Positions 1-7,940 of a stretch of DNA of 64,000 nt are shown piece after piece. Position numbers and translations under genes: made by a program. How positions within the stretch are numbered: position 1 is the first letter of the stretch; every line of letters starts with the position of its first letter. The notes beneath the pieces were generated by a model, which saw nothing but the letters and a program-made list of their open reading frames with translations, did no database searches and had not been told where the DNA came from. The stretch is from an uncultured Eubacteriales bacterium (lineage in GTDB: Bacteria; Bacillota; Clostridia; Peptostreptococcales; Anaerovoracaceae), in NCBI GenBank assembly GCA_902773835.1, contig CACYFZ010000007.1:1-64000 (forward strand), in the 5' to 3' direction.

Positions 1-99
1 CTACACAGAGCGTCACGCGTTGAAGTTTAGTTGAACCGCCGTATGCCGAACGGCACGTACGGTGGTGTGAAAGGGGCTACGAGTTAGCCCCTATTCGAT
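1..99 (+). mobile_element. Group II intron, 3' end only (domains V and VI)
   Basis: The left edge carries the last ~100 bases of a group II self-splicing intron. Domain V is at about 36-65: an 8-bp stem (CCGCCGTA with TACGGTGG), the two-base CG bulge, then TGCC/GGCA closed by a GAAC loop, followed by the usual GGTGTGA linker. Domain VI is the AGGGGCTA/TAGCCCCT hairpin at 72-92, followed by TATTCGAT, a typical intron 3' end. The intron would end at 99, directly against the CCA end of the tRNA-Arg gene, which lies on the other strand. The reverse transcriptase ORF and the 5' domains lie outside the window, so intactness cannot be judged. The CGC-like triad suggests class C, but this is tentative. 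Confidence 0.85.
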
Positions 100-175
100 T
101 GGTGTCCCGGAGAGGATTCGAACCTCCGACACCCGCTTTAGGAGAGCGGTGCTCTGTCCCCTGAGCTACCGAGAC
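100..175 (-). tRNA. tRNA-Arg (anticodon CCU)
   Basis: A full cloverleaf reads on the minus strand, 76 nt including an encoded CCA at 100-102. The acceptor stem GTCTCGG pairs with CCGGGAC (one G-U), the T loop is TTCGAAT, and the anticodon stem CCGCT/AGCGG closes the loop CTCCTAA. The anticodon is CCT, which reads AGG. AGG and AGA are common arginine codons in this window, so the gene should matter for translation. A good promoter lies upstream on the same strand (221-249). The 3' end abuts the group II intron tail. Confidence 0.95.
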
Positions 176-220
176 AATTCCTTTGAAATGCGCATTCTGA
201 AAGGGCTTGCGCGCTTTGGT

Positions 221-249
221 ATGATAGCACAGTTTTCTTGATATATCAA
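221..249 (-). promoter_or_regulatory. Promoter of tRNA-Arg(CCU)
   Basis: On the minus strand there is a TTGATA -35 box (249-244), a 17-bp spacer and a TATCAT -10 box (226-221). The predicted start is about 40 bases before the mature tRNA. Its -35 box is one half of the palindrome TTGATATATCAA, whose other half serves the divergent alr promoter. Confidence 0.7.
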
Positions 250-266
250 GGCGGATAGAGTACAAT
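238..266 (+). promoter_or_regulatory. Promoter of alr, back-to-back with the tRNA promoter
   Basis: TTGATA at 238-243, a 17-bp spacer and TACAAT at 261-266 form a strong sigma-A type promoter about 75 bases before the alr start. The -35 hexamer directly touches the -35 hexamer of the divergent tRNA promoter, so two polymerases could hardly occupy both at once. Confidence 0.7.
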
Positions 267-341
267 TTTGGTGTGTGGGCGTAGCAAGGCAGAAGCCGGA
301 GAACGCTTAGAAATGATGGATTATGTAAAGCGAGGGCGACT

Positions 342-1520
342 ATGTATAAAGAGACTTTGAGACAGGTTTGGGCCGAAATCGATATGTCGGAATTCGACCA
401 TAATGTTAAGGAAATCAAGAAACAACTCGATGGTGTTCCTATGATAGGAGTCATCAAGGCCAACGGATACGGACATGGTGCTACCGAATGCGCCAAGGTT
501 TTGAAGTTTAACGGGGTTGATCATTATGCCGTCGCAACTATAGAAGAGGGTATCAACCTGAGAAATGACGGAATCGAGGGTTCCATAGTACTCCTGGGAT
601 TTACACCTTCTCAGTGTGTGGATACCGTTATAGAGTACGGTCTTACTCCTACTCTTATGCATTACGAATATGCAAAGGCTCTTTCCGATGCAGCCGTAGC
701 CGCAGGAGAGGAAGACTTCAAATGCCTCTTTGCCGTAGATACAGGTATGGGCCGCATAGGATACAGACTGTTCACGGATGAGGAGAGGACAGAAGCTGTA
801 GAGGCTTACAAGAAGATAAGTGAGCTGCCTGGAATTAAGATTCCGGGCGTTATGACACACTTCTCAAGTGCGGATGAAGAGGACACGGAGTACACAAAAC
901 ACCAGCTTGAAAACTATAACGCATTTATAGAAAAACTTGCGGAAGAAGATATACATCCAATGAAGATTTGCGCTAACTCGGCGGCTATTATGATGTATCC
1001 TGAGGCACACTTTGACGCTGCACGTCCGGGCATCATTCTTTACGGCCAGGCACCTTCGGCGTATCTTAAGGGAAAGGTTTTGGATATTCACCCTGTTATG
1101 ACTGTAAAGGCAGAGATAGTAAATCTGAAGACCGTACCTGCAGGCACCTCGGTCAGTTACGGAAGAAAGTTTACTTCGGATAAAGAAGAGACTAAGATTG
1201 CAACTATCGGTCTCGGATACGCAGACGGCTACTCCAGACTTAACAGCGGTAAGATAGAGGTTCTCTGCGGAGGCATTAAGTGCCCTGTGGTAGGTAACAT
1301 CTGCATGGATCAGTGCATGGTGGACGTTACTGAAGTTCCGAATGTAAAAGAGGGTGATGAGATCGTTATTATGGGCAAGCAGGGTGATAACGAAATCAGC
1401 GCAGATGATCTTGCAGCCATCAACGGAACGATTAACTACGAGATTACATGCTGCTTCGATCTCAGAATTCCGAAGGTATACATAAACTATCCTAAGGGAA
1501 TGCTGACAATGGAGAAATAG
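342..1520 (+). CDS. alr: Alanine racemase
   Basis: This PLP enzyme interconverts L- and D-alanine and so supplies D-Ala for peptidoglycan. The 392-residue length is normal for Alr. The PLP-binding lysine is K39 in the motif VIKANGYGHGA near the N-terminus. The C-terminal catalytic tyrosine lies in VSYGRKF (about residue 268), and the C-terminal beta domain contains the usual ICMDQCMVD segment. The ATG at 342 follows a GAGGG ribosome binding site. The gene is the first of a short unit with ung and is transcribed from the promoter at 238-266. Confidence 0.96.
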   Translation: MYKETLRQVWAEIDMSEFDHNVKEIKKQLDGVPMIGVIKANGYGHGATECAKVLKFNGVDHYAVATIEEGINLRNDGIEGSIVLLGFTPSQCVDTVIEYGLTPTLMHYEYAKALSDAAVAAGEEDFKCLFAVDTGMGRIGYRLFTDEERTEAVEAYKKISELPGIKIPGVMTHFSSADEEDTEYTKHQLENYNAFIEKLAEEDIHPMKICANSAAIMMYPEAHFDAARPGIILYGQAPSAYLKGKVLDIHPVMTVKAEIVNLKTVPAGTSVSYGRKFTSDKEETKIATIGLGYADGYSRLNSGKIEVLCGGIKCPVVGNICMDQCMVDVTEVPNVKEGDEIVIMGKQGDNEISADDLAAINGTINYEITCCFDLRIPKVYINYPKGMLTMEK

Positions 1521-1530
1521 CCGGAAATTG

Positions 1531-2211
1531 ATGGTAAAGATAGGAAACGATTGGGACCAATTACTTAAAGATGAGTGGGAGAAACCTTACTATAAGGCCT
1601 TGCGCTCATTTTTGATTGAAGAATATAAAAATGATACGGTGTATCCTCCGGCTGATGAGATATTCACTGCTTTAAAACTGACCCCATACGAAGATGTGAA
1701 AGTGGTGATACTGGGACAGGATCCGTATCACGAGCCGGGTCAGGCAGAGGGGCTGGCATTCAGTGTGGCCCCGGGCATTCCGCTGCCGCCGTCATTGGTA
1801 AATATATTTAAGGAACTGGAAGACGACACCGGGATCAAGGCTGGAGTCTCCGGGTCATTAAGACCTTGGGCGGAAAAGGGGGTTCTGCTCCTCAATACGG
1901 TCCTGACAGTCAGGGCGCATCAAGCCGACTCACATAAGGGGCGCGGCTGGGAGCAGCTCACGGACAGAATAATAGAGCTGCTCGCAGAGCGCGAAAGACC
2001 TATGGTCTTCGTGCTCTGGGGAGCGAAAGCCATAGCGAAGAAGGACCTTATTGAAAGGGCATCGCGCCGGCCGCGCCACCTGATAATTACGGCTCCTCAT
2101 CCGAGTCCGCTGTCAGCATATCGCGGCTTCTTCGGAGGAAGATATTTCTCTCGCTGCAACTACTTCCTTCAGGATAACGAAATGCAGCCGATAGACTGGA
2201 GACTGGGTTAA
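1531..2211 (+). CDS. ung: Uracil-DNA glycosylase (family 1)
   Basis: The enzyme removes uracil from DNA as the first step of base excision repair. The family 1 signature GQDPYHEPGQAEGLAFSV holds the catalytic Asp in the water-activating loop, and the C-terminal HPSPLSAYRGFFG segment is the minor-groove Leu loop. I choose the ATG at 1531, giving 226 residues; a TTG one codon upstream is also open. The gene sits 10 bases after alr, so the two are probably cotranscribed. A strong terminator follows at 2211-2240. Confidence 0.96.
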   Translation: MVKIGNDWDQLLKDEWEKPYYKALRSFLIEEYKNDTVYPPADEIFTALKLTPYEDVKVVILGQDPYHEPGQAEGLAFSVAPGIPLPPSLVNIFKELEDDTGIKAGVSGSLRPWAEKGVLLLNTVLTVRAHQADSHKGRGWEQLTDRIIELLAERERPMVFVLWGAKAIAKKDLIERASRRPRHLIITAPHPSPLSAYRGFFGGRYFSRCNYFLQDNEMQPIDWRLG

Positions 2212-2240
2212 AACCCTTGCTATTTCAAGGGTTTTCTGTT
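2211..2240 (+). terminator. Rho-independent terminator after ung
   Basis: AACCCTTG and CAAGGGTT form a perfect 8-bp stem around a 6-base loop, followed by TTCTGTT. It starts at the ung stop codon. Confidence 0.8.
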
Positions 2241-2264
2241 AATATCACCTGGTGCGCTAAGACA

Positions 2265-2292
2265 TTTAAAGCACGTTTAAGGTTTGTATAAA
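2265..2292 (+). promoter_or_regulatory. Possible promoter and palindrome before the charged-tail membrane protein
   Basis: TTTAAA (2265-2270), a 16-bp spacer and TATAAA (2287-2292) make a moderate promoter. The -35 box lies inside the inverted repeat TTAAA-GCACG-TTTAA (2266-2280), which resembles the palindrome before the V-ATPase operon at 37423-37438. An operator is possible but unproven. Confidence 0.4.
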
Positions 2293-2346
2293 TAATATAT
2301 TTGCAAACCGTCAAATATATATATTTAAGAAAGATGAGGAAGAGAA

Positions 2347-2925
2347 ATGGAAAAAGAAAAAGTATACAAGCAGTCACCTATAGCAGTAGCGTGTTATGTA
2401 ATCGCTGCGGCTCTTTTGATCTATGCGTTCTACACAGGCGGTAATACCGTAAGCCAGATTAAGGAATATTACGGCGGATACGGAATTAGCGCTACTCCTA
2501 AGGAGTATGTTACATATGTACTTCAGGCAGTAATCGATCCGCTGATCAGAGCTATTATGGTATTCATGGGCGGATACATTCTTACTGCTGTAAGAAAACT
2601 GGATCCTAAGAACTACGTAGAAAAGAAGGATAATATGTCTAATGCAAGCGTAATAGAAGCTAAGGTAGAAGACGTTAAGGAAGATTTAGCAGAAGTTAAA
2701 GAAAAGGTCGCCGATAAGATCGACGATGCTAAAGAAGAAATCCAAGAGGAAGCTCAAGAGGTAAAAGAAAAAGTTGCTGCCAAGAAGAGCGCTGCAAAGA
2801 CTAAGGCTAAGAACACCGGCAAAAAAGCAAAGGCCAAAGCTGAAGAAGTAAAAGAAGAAGTAGCTGATAAGGTTGAAGAAGTAAAGACAGAGGTTGAGGA
2901 AGAAGTAGAGAAGGCTTCAGAGTAA
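2347..2925 (+). CDS. Membrane protein with Lys/Glu/Ala-rich helical tail
   Basis: I do not recognise a family. The 192-residue protein has two hydrophobic segments (about residues 11-29 and 61-81) joined by a Gly/Tyr-rich loop. From about residue 95 to the end it is almost only Lys, Glu, Ala, Val and Asp in repeated patterns such as VKEKVADK and KAEEVKEEVADKVEEVK. This predicts a long amphipathic helix or coiled coil like those of apolipoprotein-like or LEA-like proteins. The tail could lie along the membrane or bind a polyanion. It has a good ribosome binding site (GAGGAAGAG) and overlaps the next start codon by one base. Confidence 0.8.
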   Translation: MEKEKVYKQSPIAVACYVIAAALLIYAFYTGGNTVSQIKEYYGGYGISATPKEYVTYVLQAVIDPLIRAIMVFMGGYILTAVRKLDPKNYVEKKDNMSNASVIEAKVEDVKEDLAEVKEKVADKIDDAKEEIQEEAQEVKEKVAAKKSAAKTKAKNTGKKAKAKAEEVKEEVADKVEEVKTEVEEEVEKASE

Positions 2926-3818
2926 TGATTGACTGGAAAGAACTCGAATTATCCGACAAGGAAAAAATAGAAAGCAGAATCTGTGCCAGCGGATGCCACG
3001 GCTCGGATTACAGCTTTACCAACCTGTATATTTGGCGTAAAGAATACCAGCCTAAAATAGCTTGGTGTGACGAGCGGCTTCTCGTTGGTATGCCTCAATG
3101 GAATGTCTATGCATATCCTAAGGGTGACGGTCCCATCGAGAATTCCATCGAGCTCCTTCTTAACGAAGCGCATGAACGCGGAGAGAAACTTCTTCTGAGA
3201 GGACTTACAGATAAAACTCTGGCGGAGTTTATGCCGCTTTACGGAGACAGGTTTGAAATTACCGAGGACAGGGATAATGCAGACTATATATATTCTGTAG
3301 AAAAGCTCTGCAACCTGGCAGGAAGAAAACTTTCATCTAAAAGGAATCACATAAAACACTTCGAACGTAACGGAGAATGGGAGTTTCTGAGGATATGTCC
3401 GAGCGGTTGCGCCAAGGGGCTTGCGGATGCAAAAGCTTTCGTGGACGAGTTTTACAAAGAAAAAGGAGATCCTGATCTTGCAGCAGAGGCAACTGCGATT
3501 GAGGAAATGTTCGCCAACTTTGACACTCTCGGATTCCTCGGAGGTCTGCTCTACCAAAACGGAGAGCCTGTAGCATTCACAGCCGGTACAGCCCTCGATG
3601 ACTTGGTTTTCGACACTCATTTCGAAAAGGCTATGCCGGGTGTAGAGGCGGCGTATACAATGGTTAATCGCGAGTTTGCAAGAATGGTGGCAGAGGAGAT
3701 GCCTAACATAGAGTATTTCAACCGCGAAGAAGACATGGGCATCGAAGGCCTGAGGAAGGCCAAACTCAGTTATCACCCGGACATCCTGCTGATGAAGTAT
3801 TATGCAAAGGAAAAGTAA
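2925..3818 (+). CDS. DUF2156 family protein (LPG-synthase C-terminal-like)
   Basis: The sequence resembles the DUF2156 family, whose fold is related to GNAT acyltransferases and to the soluble catalytic half of lysyl-phosphatidylglycerol synthase. Recognisable parts are the N-terminal FTNLYIWR segment, the central KRNHIKHF basic stretch and the C-terminal FNREEDMGIEGLRKAKLSY motif. The 297-residue length fits the stand-alone family. No membrane segment is present. The true substrate is unknown. Its start overlaps the stop of the preceding gene, and its end overlaps the next gene by 17 bases, so the three are translationally coupled. Confidence 0.8.
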   Translation: MIDWKELELSDKEKIESRICASGCHGSDYSFTNLYIWRKEYQPKIAWCDERLLVGMPQWNVYAYPKGDGPIENSIELLLNEAHERGEKLLLRGLTDKTLAEFMPLYGDRFEITEDRDNADYIYSVEKLCNLAGRKLSSKRNHIKHFERNGEWEFLRICPSGCAKGLADAKAFVDEFYKEKGDPDLAAEATAIEEMFANFDTLGFLGGLLYQNGEPVAFTAGTALDDLVFDTHFEKAMPGVEAAYTMVNREFARMVAEEMPNIEYFNREEDMGIEGLRKAKLSYHPDILLMKYYAKEK

Positions 3819-4731
3819 TTTCAGAATCGAAATAGCGGATACAAAAGACAAGTATGAAGGACTTCGCACTCTTTGGTGCGAAGTTTTTAATGATGAAGAA
3901 TCTTTCATAGATGGGCTGTATGCTTTCTTCGGGGCAAATCCGAGAGAAGGGGCGTATGCTTCGGAGGCTGTAAAAGGCTATGTATGCCTTGATGAGAACG
4001 ATAAGGTTATATCTGCGCTTACCTGTTTCAGAAGCGGCGACTTCGAGGGAAGACCGGCATATACAAGTTATGCAATATGCACAGACCCGGCATGCAGAGG
4101 TTTAGGCCTGGCAGGAGCCTTAGTGGAACATGTCAGGGATATTGTTTTGAAAGAAGGAGCTGTCTCAATCATATCTCCTGCGGAGCCGTCTCTTGAGGAA
4201 TTCTACGGAGCTCACGGCTACAGGCCGTTCTTCTTCGCAAAGGCTTGTGAGGCTGAAACGGATGACGGGGAAGCATTTATATTTGATGAAGAGGATTCGG
4301 AATACGAAAAGTTTCATCCTCATCTTGTTGCGGAATCCTTGGAGGGTGACGAGTTTAACAGGTATAGAGAAGAGTTTCTTTCGGGACGCTCACATCTAAA
4401 ACTGAGTGAAGAAATGATCGCTCTTATATATAATGAAAGCAGACTGCCTGATGGCAGCTGTGGACTGATGCTGATTAATAAGGGGGATGCCATCTGCGCT
4501 ATGGGCGAAGCTGAAGACGGAGGGCAGGAGATCGCAGAGCTTTTGGTAAATCCGAAGCTGCTTCAGCTGTCGCCTGAGATAGAGGGTGAAATCGCAGGCA
4601 GAATTGCGGAATTTTTCGGAAAAGAATCCATTGTCTTTCACGCACCGGGAGCAGAAGTTTGCCAATCGATGATAGCGGGACTTGATGCAGATAAAAATGA
4701 GGAAGCATATTACGGCTTCCCGATTAATTGA
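3802..4731 (+). CDS. GNAT family N-acetyltransferase
   Basis: The first ~150 residues form a GNAT acetyltransferase domain. The acetyl-CoA pyrophosphate loop is CRGLGLAG at residues 98-105, preceded by the expected beta strand (YTSYAICTDP) and followed by YGAHGYRPFF. The remaining ~150 residues have no motif I recognise and may be a degenerate second GNAT-like domain. The substrate cannot be read from sequence. The gene overlaps the DUF2156 gene, a related fold, which hints at a shared aminoacyl or acyl transfer pathway, but this is inference. Confidence 0.82.
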   Translation: MQRKSNFRIEIADTKDKYEGLRTLWCEVFNDEESFIDGLYAFFGANPREGAYASEAVKGYVCLDENDKVISALTCFRSGDFEGRPAYTSYAICTDPACRGLGLAGALVEHVRDIVLKEGAVSIISPAEPSLEEFYGAHGYRPFFFAKACEAETDDGEAFIFDEEDSEYEKFHPHLVAESLEGDEFNRYREEFLSGRSHLKLSEEMIALIYNESRLPDGSCGLMLINKGDAICAMGEAEDGGQEIAELLVNPKLLQLSPEIEGEIAGRIAEFFGKESIVFHAPGAEVCQSMIAGLDADKNEEAYYGFPIN

Positions 4732-4745
4732 TAAAGGAGAATAAT

Positions 4746-5345
4746 ATGAACATAGTATGCTTGGATATGGAAGGGGTTTTGGTACCCGAGATTTGGATAG
4801 CATTCAGCGAAGAGAGCGGAATACCTGAGCTGTCACGTACCACAAGGGACGAGCCCGACTACGATAAGCTCATGAAGTTCAGGATAGACACCTTGAAGGA
4901 ACATGGTCTGAAACTGAAGGATGTCCAGGAGACAATCGCGAAGATAGATCCTCTGCCGGGCGCCAAGGAATTTCTTGATGAGCTCAGAAGCATCACGCAG
5001 GTAATTATTTTGAGTGACACATTTGAGCAGTTCGCATTGCCTCTTATGAAGAAACTGGACTGGCCTACTCTTATGTGCAATGAACTCGTAATCGATGAAG
5101 ACGGGTATATTGCGGATATCAAGATGCGCTGCGAGCATTCCAAACTCACTACGGTCAAGGGTCTTCAGTCTATCGGCTACGACACAATTGCAGCCGGTGA
5201 CAGCTACAACGACCTCGAGATGATACTTGCCAGCAAAGCGGGTTTCCTCTTCAGATCCACCGAGCAGATCAAGAAGGACTATCCGCAGCTTCAGGCTTTT
5301 GAGGACTATGATGAATTCCTCAACGCCATAAAAGAGGCGCTTTAG
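4746..5345 (+). CDS. thrH: ThrH-type HAD phosphatase (phosphoserine phosphatase / homoserine phosphotransferase)
   Basis: A HAD-superfamily enzyme close to ThrH, which in Pseudomonas dephosphorylates phosphoserine and can transfer the phosphate to homoserine. The N-terminal DMEGVLVPEIWIAF (with the nucleophile Asp), TTRDEPDYDKLM, the ILSDTFEQF loop and the GDSYNDLEMI metal-binding loop are typical. I choose the ATG at 4746, which has AAAGGAG seven bases upstream, rather than the TTG at 4728, giving 199 residues. With serine dehydratase downstream, this region touches serine metabolism twice. Confidence 0.85.
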   Translation: MNIVCLDMEGVLVPEIWIAFSEESGIPELSRTTRDEPDYDKLMKFRIDTLKEHGLKLKDVQETIAKIDPLPGAKEFLDELRSITQVIILSDTFEQFALPLMKKLDWPTLMCNELVIDEDGYIADIKMRCEHSKLTTVKGLQSIGYDTIAAGDSYNDLEMILASKAGFLFRSTEQIKKDYPQLQAFEDYDEFLNAIKEAL

Positions 5346-5375
5346 CAATTTCCTACTAAAGAAATAGGAGTTATC

Positions 5376-5404
5376 TTGCAATTAGCCGTCTGCGGTTGTA
5401 GTAT
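5376..5404 (+). promoter_or_regulatory. Probable promoter of the DUF1858-sda operon
   Basis: TTGCAA (5376-5381), a 17-bp spacer and TAGTAT (5399-5404) lie about 40 bases before the DUF1858 start, where the packing of genes is interrupted by a 98-base gap. Confidence 0.5.
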
Positions 5405-5443
5405 TGTTAAGCAAACATTTTTAGAAATATAAGGAGAAAAATA

Positions 5444-5638
5444 ATGATTACTAAAGATATGATTATCGGAGAAGTTATTACCGCTCATCCTGAGCTCGTT
5501 CGCACTTTCTTTGCAAACGGTATGATGTGCATCGGATGCCCTGCATCACAGGGAGAGTCTATCGCTGAGGCCGCTACTGTTCATGGTCTTGATGCAGATC
5601 AGCTGGTAAGTGCACTGAACGAAGCTCTTGAGGCGTAA
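5444..5638 (+). CDS. DUF1858 redox-disulfide domain protein
   Basis: A 64-residue protein consisting of one DUF1858 domain, related to the domain found beside hybrid-cluster proteins. The Cys pair is in GMMCIGCPA, in a helical bundle that starts with the usual D-M-I-I-G-E motif. Such proteins are small redox or sulphur-transfer partners of unknown target. The ribosome binding site AAGGAG is well placed. Only one base separates its stop from the next start, and serine dehydratase, an oxygen-labile iron-sulphur enzyme, follows. A role linked to that cluster is possible. Confidence 0.88.
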   Translation: MITKDMIIGEVITAHPELVRTFFANGMMCIGCPASQGESIAEAATVHGLDADQLVSALNEALEA

Positions 5639-5639
5639 T

Positions 5640-6365
5640 ATGTATTTTGAAATAAGCCAAGAGGTTTTCGATAAACTTCCGAATTTCGTGTGCGGCGTAG
5701 TGGCTGTCCGCGGAATTGACAATACCAAGGATGTGCCGGGTATAAAAAAGATGCTGCAAGAAAGCGCTGATGAGTGCAAGGCATATTTTGATGCGAGCGG
5801 AAACAAAGCCAAGAACGACCCTTGCGTAGAGCCTTATCGTGATGCATTCAGAGAGATAGGTATCAATCCGAACAGATACGCATGTGCCATAGAGGCTTTG
5901 ATGGACAGAATCGCAAAAGGAAAGGGCATGCCTTCCATCAATCCTGCGGTGGATCTCGGGAATGCCATCTCGCTTAAGCACAGGATTCCTATCGGCGCAC
6001 ATGATATGAATACCTTCCATGAGGGTATCAGTGTCAGAGCAGCAACTTCGAACGATCACTTCAGACCTTTCGGTGCGCCGGAAGGCGAGTATGACGACCC
6101 CGAAGAGGGAGAAATAGTTTATGTTTCCGGAAATGAAGTCAGGACTCGCCGCTGGACTTGGCGCCAGAGCGAGGTCGGAAAGATGACGGATGAAACAACT
6201 GCCGTTTTCTATCCTATAGATGGATTTACAGGATTCAACGATGGAGAAGTTAAGGAGGTTATGGAGGAATTCAAAACCCTCCTGACTGAATACTTCGGAG
6301 ATTCAGATGGTTTTTCAGTTGAGACTGCTGTAGTGGATAAGGAAAATCCGAGAACAGATATCTAA
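5640..6365 (+). CDS. B3/B4 domain protein (PheRS beta-like tRNA-binding fold)
   Basis: The protein is a stand-alone B3/B4 domain like that of phenylalanyl-tRNA synthetase beta chain, which serves there in editing. Free-standing members are common in Firmicutes and are thought to act on aminoacyl-tRNA or related compounds. Visible family parts include the EPYRDAFREIGINPNRY region, the IPIGAHDM strand and the GEIVYVSGNEVRTRRWTWRQ segment. I choose the ATG at 5640 preceded by GAGG, giving 241 residues. It overlaps the next ATG by one base, so it is cotranscribed with the serine dehydratase genes. Confidence 0.85.
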   Translation: MYFEISQEVFDKLPNFVCGVVAVRGIDNTKDVPGIKKMLQESADECKAYFDASGNKAKNDPCVEPYRDAFREIGINPNRYACAIEALMDRIAKGKGMPSINPAVDLGNAISLKHRIPIGAHDMNTFHEGISVRAATSNDHFRPFGAPEGEYDDPEEGEIVYVSGNEVRTRRWTWRQSEVGKMTDETTAVFYPIDGFTGFNDGEVKEVMEEFKTLLTEYFGDSDGFSVETAVVDKENPRTDI

Positions 6366-7039
6366 TGAAGACAAGTTACACCAGCATATTTGACATACTC
6401 GGACCTATAATGGTGGGACCTTCAAGTTCCCACACTTCGGGTGCCGCTAAAATGGCTTGGATGGCCAGACAGATTTTCAAGCACAAACCCGACAAGGTCA
6501 CATTTACGCTTTACGGGTCGTTTGCCGAGACATATAAAGGACACGGCTCAGACAGAGCCCTCATAGGCGGAATTCTCGGGTTCAGAGAATACGATCTTCG
6601 TATCAAGAATGCCTATGAAGAGGCGGCGAAAGAAGGCGTAGAGATTGAATTTAGGGAAGATCACGAGACCAATATGCTTCATCCGAACACAATTGACATT
6701 GTGCAGGAGGATAAGAACGGGAACAAACTCTTTATAAGAGGCGAGTCCATCGGAGGCGGCAGAGTCAGAATCACTAAGATTAACGACATCAAAGTTGACT
6801 TCAACGGCGATTACAGCACCATGATAATTGCCCACAGGGACAAGCCGGGAACAATTGCATATATCACAAACTGCCTGGCGCGTTACGAGATAAACATCGC
6901 ATACATGAAGATGTTCAGAGAAGAGCGCGGGGAGAAGGCGGTTGTCGTTATAGAGACGGATAATTTCATTCCGGACGCACTTAAGGTTGAAATACTGGCT
7001 TACGAAACAGTATCCAGGGTTGAGCTGATAGAGCTATAG
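6365..7039 (+). CDS. sdaAB: L-serine dehydratase, iron-sulphur type, beta subunit
   Basis: The beta subunit works with the alpha subunit to deaminate L-serine to pyruvate and ammonia. The 224-residue length matches two-subunit Firmicute enzymes. The N-terminal IMVGPSSSHTSGA motif is diagnostic. The C-terminal ~75 residues (from about 150) form an ACT domain that in relatives senses serine or helps assembly. The start overlaps the previous stop; the alpha gene follows after 10 bases with the ribosome binding site AGGAGGG. Confidence 0.95.
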   Translation: MKTSYTSIFDILGPIMVGPSSSHTSGAAKMAWMARQIFKHKPDKVTFTLYGSFAETYKGHGSDRALIGGILGFREYDLRIKNAYEEAAKEGVEIEFREDHETNMLHPNTIDIVQEDKNGNKLFIRGESIGGGRVRITKINDIKVDFNGDYSTMIIAHRDKPGTIAYITNCLARYEINIAYMKMFREERGEKAVVVIETDNFIPDALKVEILAYETVSRVELIEL

Positions 7040-7049
7040 GAGGGCAGCC

Positions 7050-7940
7050 ATGAAAGAGTACAGATTTGTAACTGCAAAAGAGCTGCTCGGCCTATGCGAA
7101 AAGTATGACGCGGATATTTCCGAGATAATGCTCAGGAAGGAAGTGGAATACGGTGAACGCTCGCGTCAGAGAGTCTTGGATAAGCTGGATGAGAGCATAA
7201 GGGTGATGGACGTTGCCACCAAGGTTTCAGCAATGGAACCTACAAAGTCTATGGGAGGACTTATCGGGGGCGAGTCAAAGAAAGTCAATGAGCTGCCTGA
7301 GACCAAGGCCATATGCGGTAAGACCATGCATAAGGCCATAATGTATGCGCTTTCGGTATCCGAAGTAAATGCCAGCATGGGAGTCATAGTGGCGGCTCCG
7401 ACGGCGGGTGCTGCCGGCGTGCTGCCTGCTGCACTGTTCTCGGTTTTTGAGGACTTCGATGTGGATATGGACACTCTCAGGAAAGCCTTTATAAACGCGA
7501 GCGCCATAGGATATTTGATCGTAAAGAGGGGCTCTGTCTCCGGCGCTGAGGCGGGATGTCAGGCAGAGGTGGGATCCGCTTCGGCCATGACTGCAAGTGC
7601 TCTCACGGAGATGATGGGCGGAACGCCCGAGCAATGCTGCCACGCGGCATCTATAGCATTGTCCAATTTACTGGGCCTTGTCTGTGACCCTATCAGAGGA
7701 CTTGTGGAAGTGCCGTGTCAGACCAGAAACGTGATAGGAACTACCGGAGCGATGGCGGCTGCGGAGATGGCTCTTTCCGGCATCACATCGCCTGTACCTC
7801 TTGATGAGATGATCACTATAATGAGAGATGTGGGACGCTCGATGCCGGCTTCGCTAAGAGAAACGGGCCTTGGCGGATGCGCTGCAGCACCTTCGGTATG
7901 TGAAAACTGCCAAAAGGGCAGAGGTGATAAAGATGAGTAA
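7050..7940 (+). CDS. sdaAA: L-serine dehydratase, iron-sulphur type, alpha subunit
   Basis: This is the catalytic, cluster-bearing subunit. Several conserved cysteines that hold the [4Fe-4S] cluster or lie near it are seen: QCCHAAS, LVCDPIRGLVEVPCQTRN and the C-terminal GGCAAAPSVCENC. The glycine-rich AAPTAGAAGVLPAALF segment is also typical. At 296 residues it is full length. The last codons overlap the cdd start by 8 bases. The enzyme supplies pyruvate from serine and, being oxygen-labile, fits an anaerobe. Confidence 0.95.
   Translation: MKEYRFVTAKELLGLCEKYDADISEIMLRKEVEYGERSRQRVLDKLDESIRVMDVATKVSAMEPTKSMGGLIGGESKKVNELPETKAICGKTMHKAIMYALSVSEVNASMGVIVAAPTAGAAGVLPAALFSVFEDFDVDMDTLRKAFINASAIGYLIVKRGSVSGAEAGCQAEVGSASAMTASALTEMMGGTPEQCCHAASIALSNLLGLVCDPIRGLVEVPCQTRNVIGTTGAMAAAEMALSGITSPVPLDEMITIMRDVGRSMPASLRETGLGGCAAAPSVCENCQKGRGDKDE

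Noticed and set aside
5346-5372. Terminator after thrH (TCCTA/TAGGA)
   Set aside because: Only five pairs with a 9-base loop and no T run.
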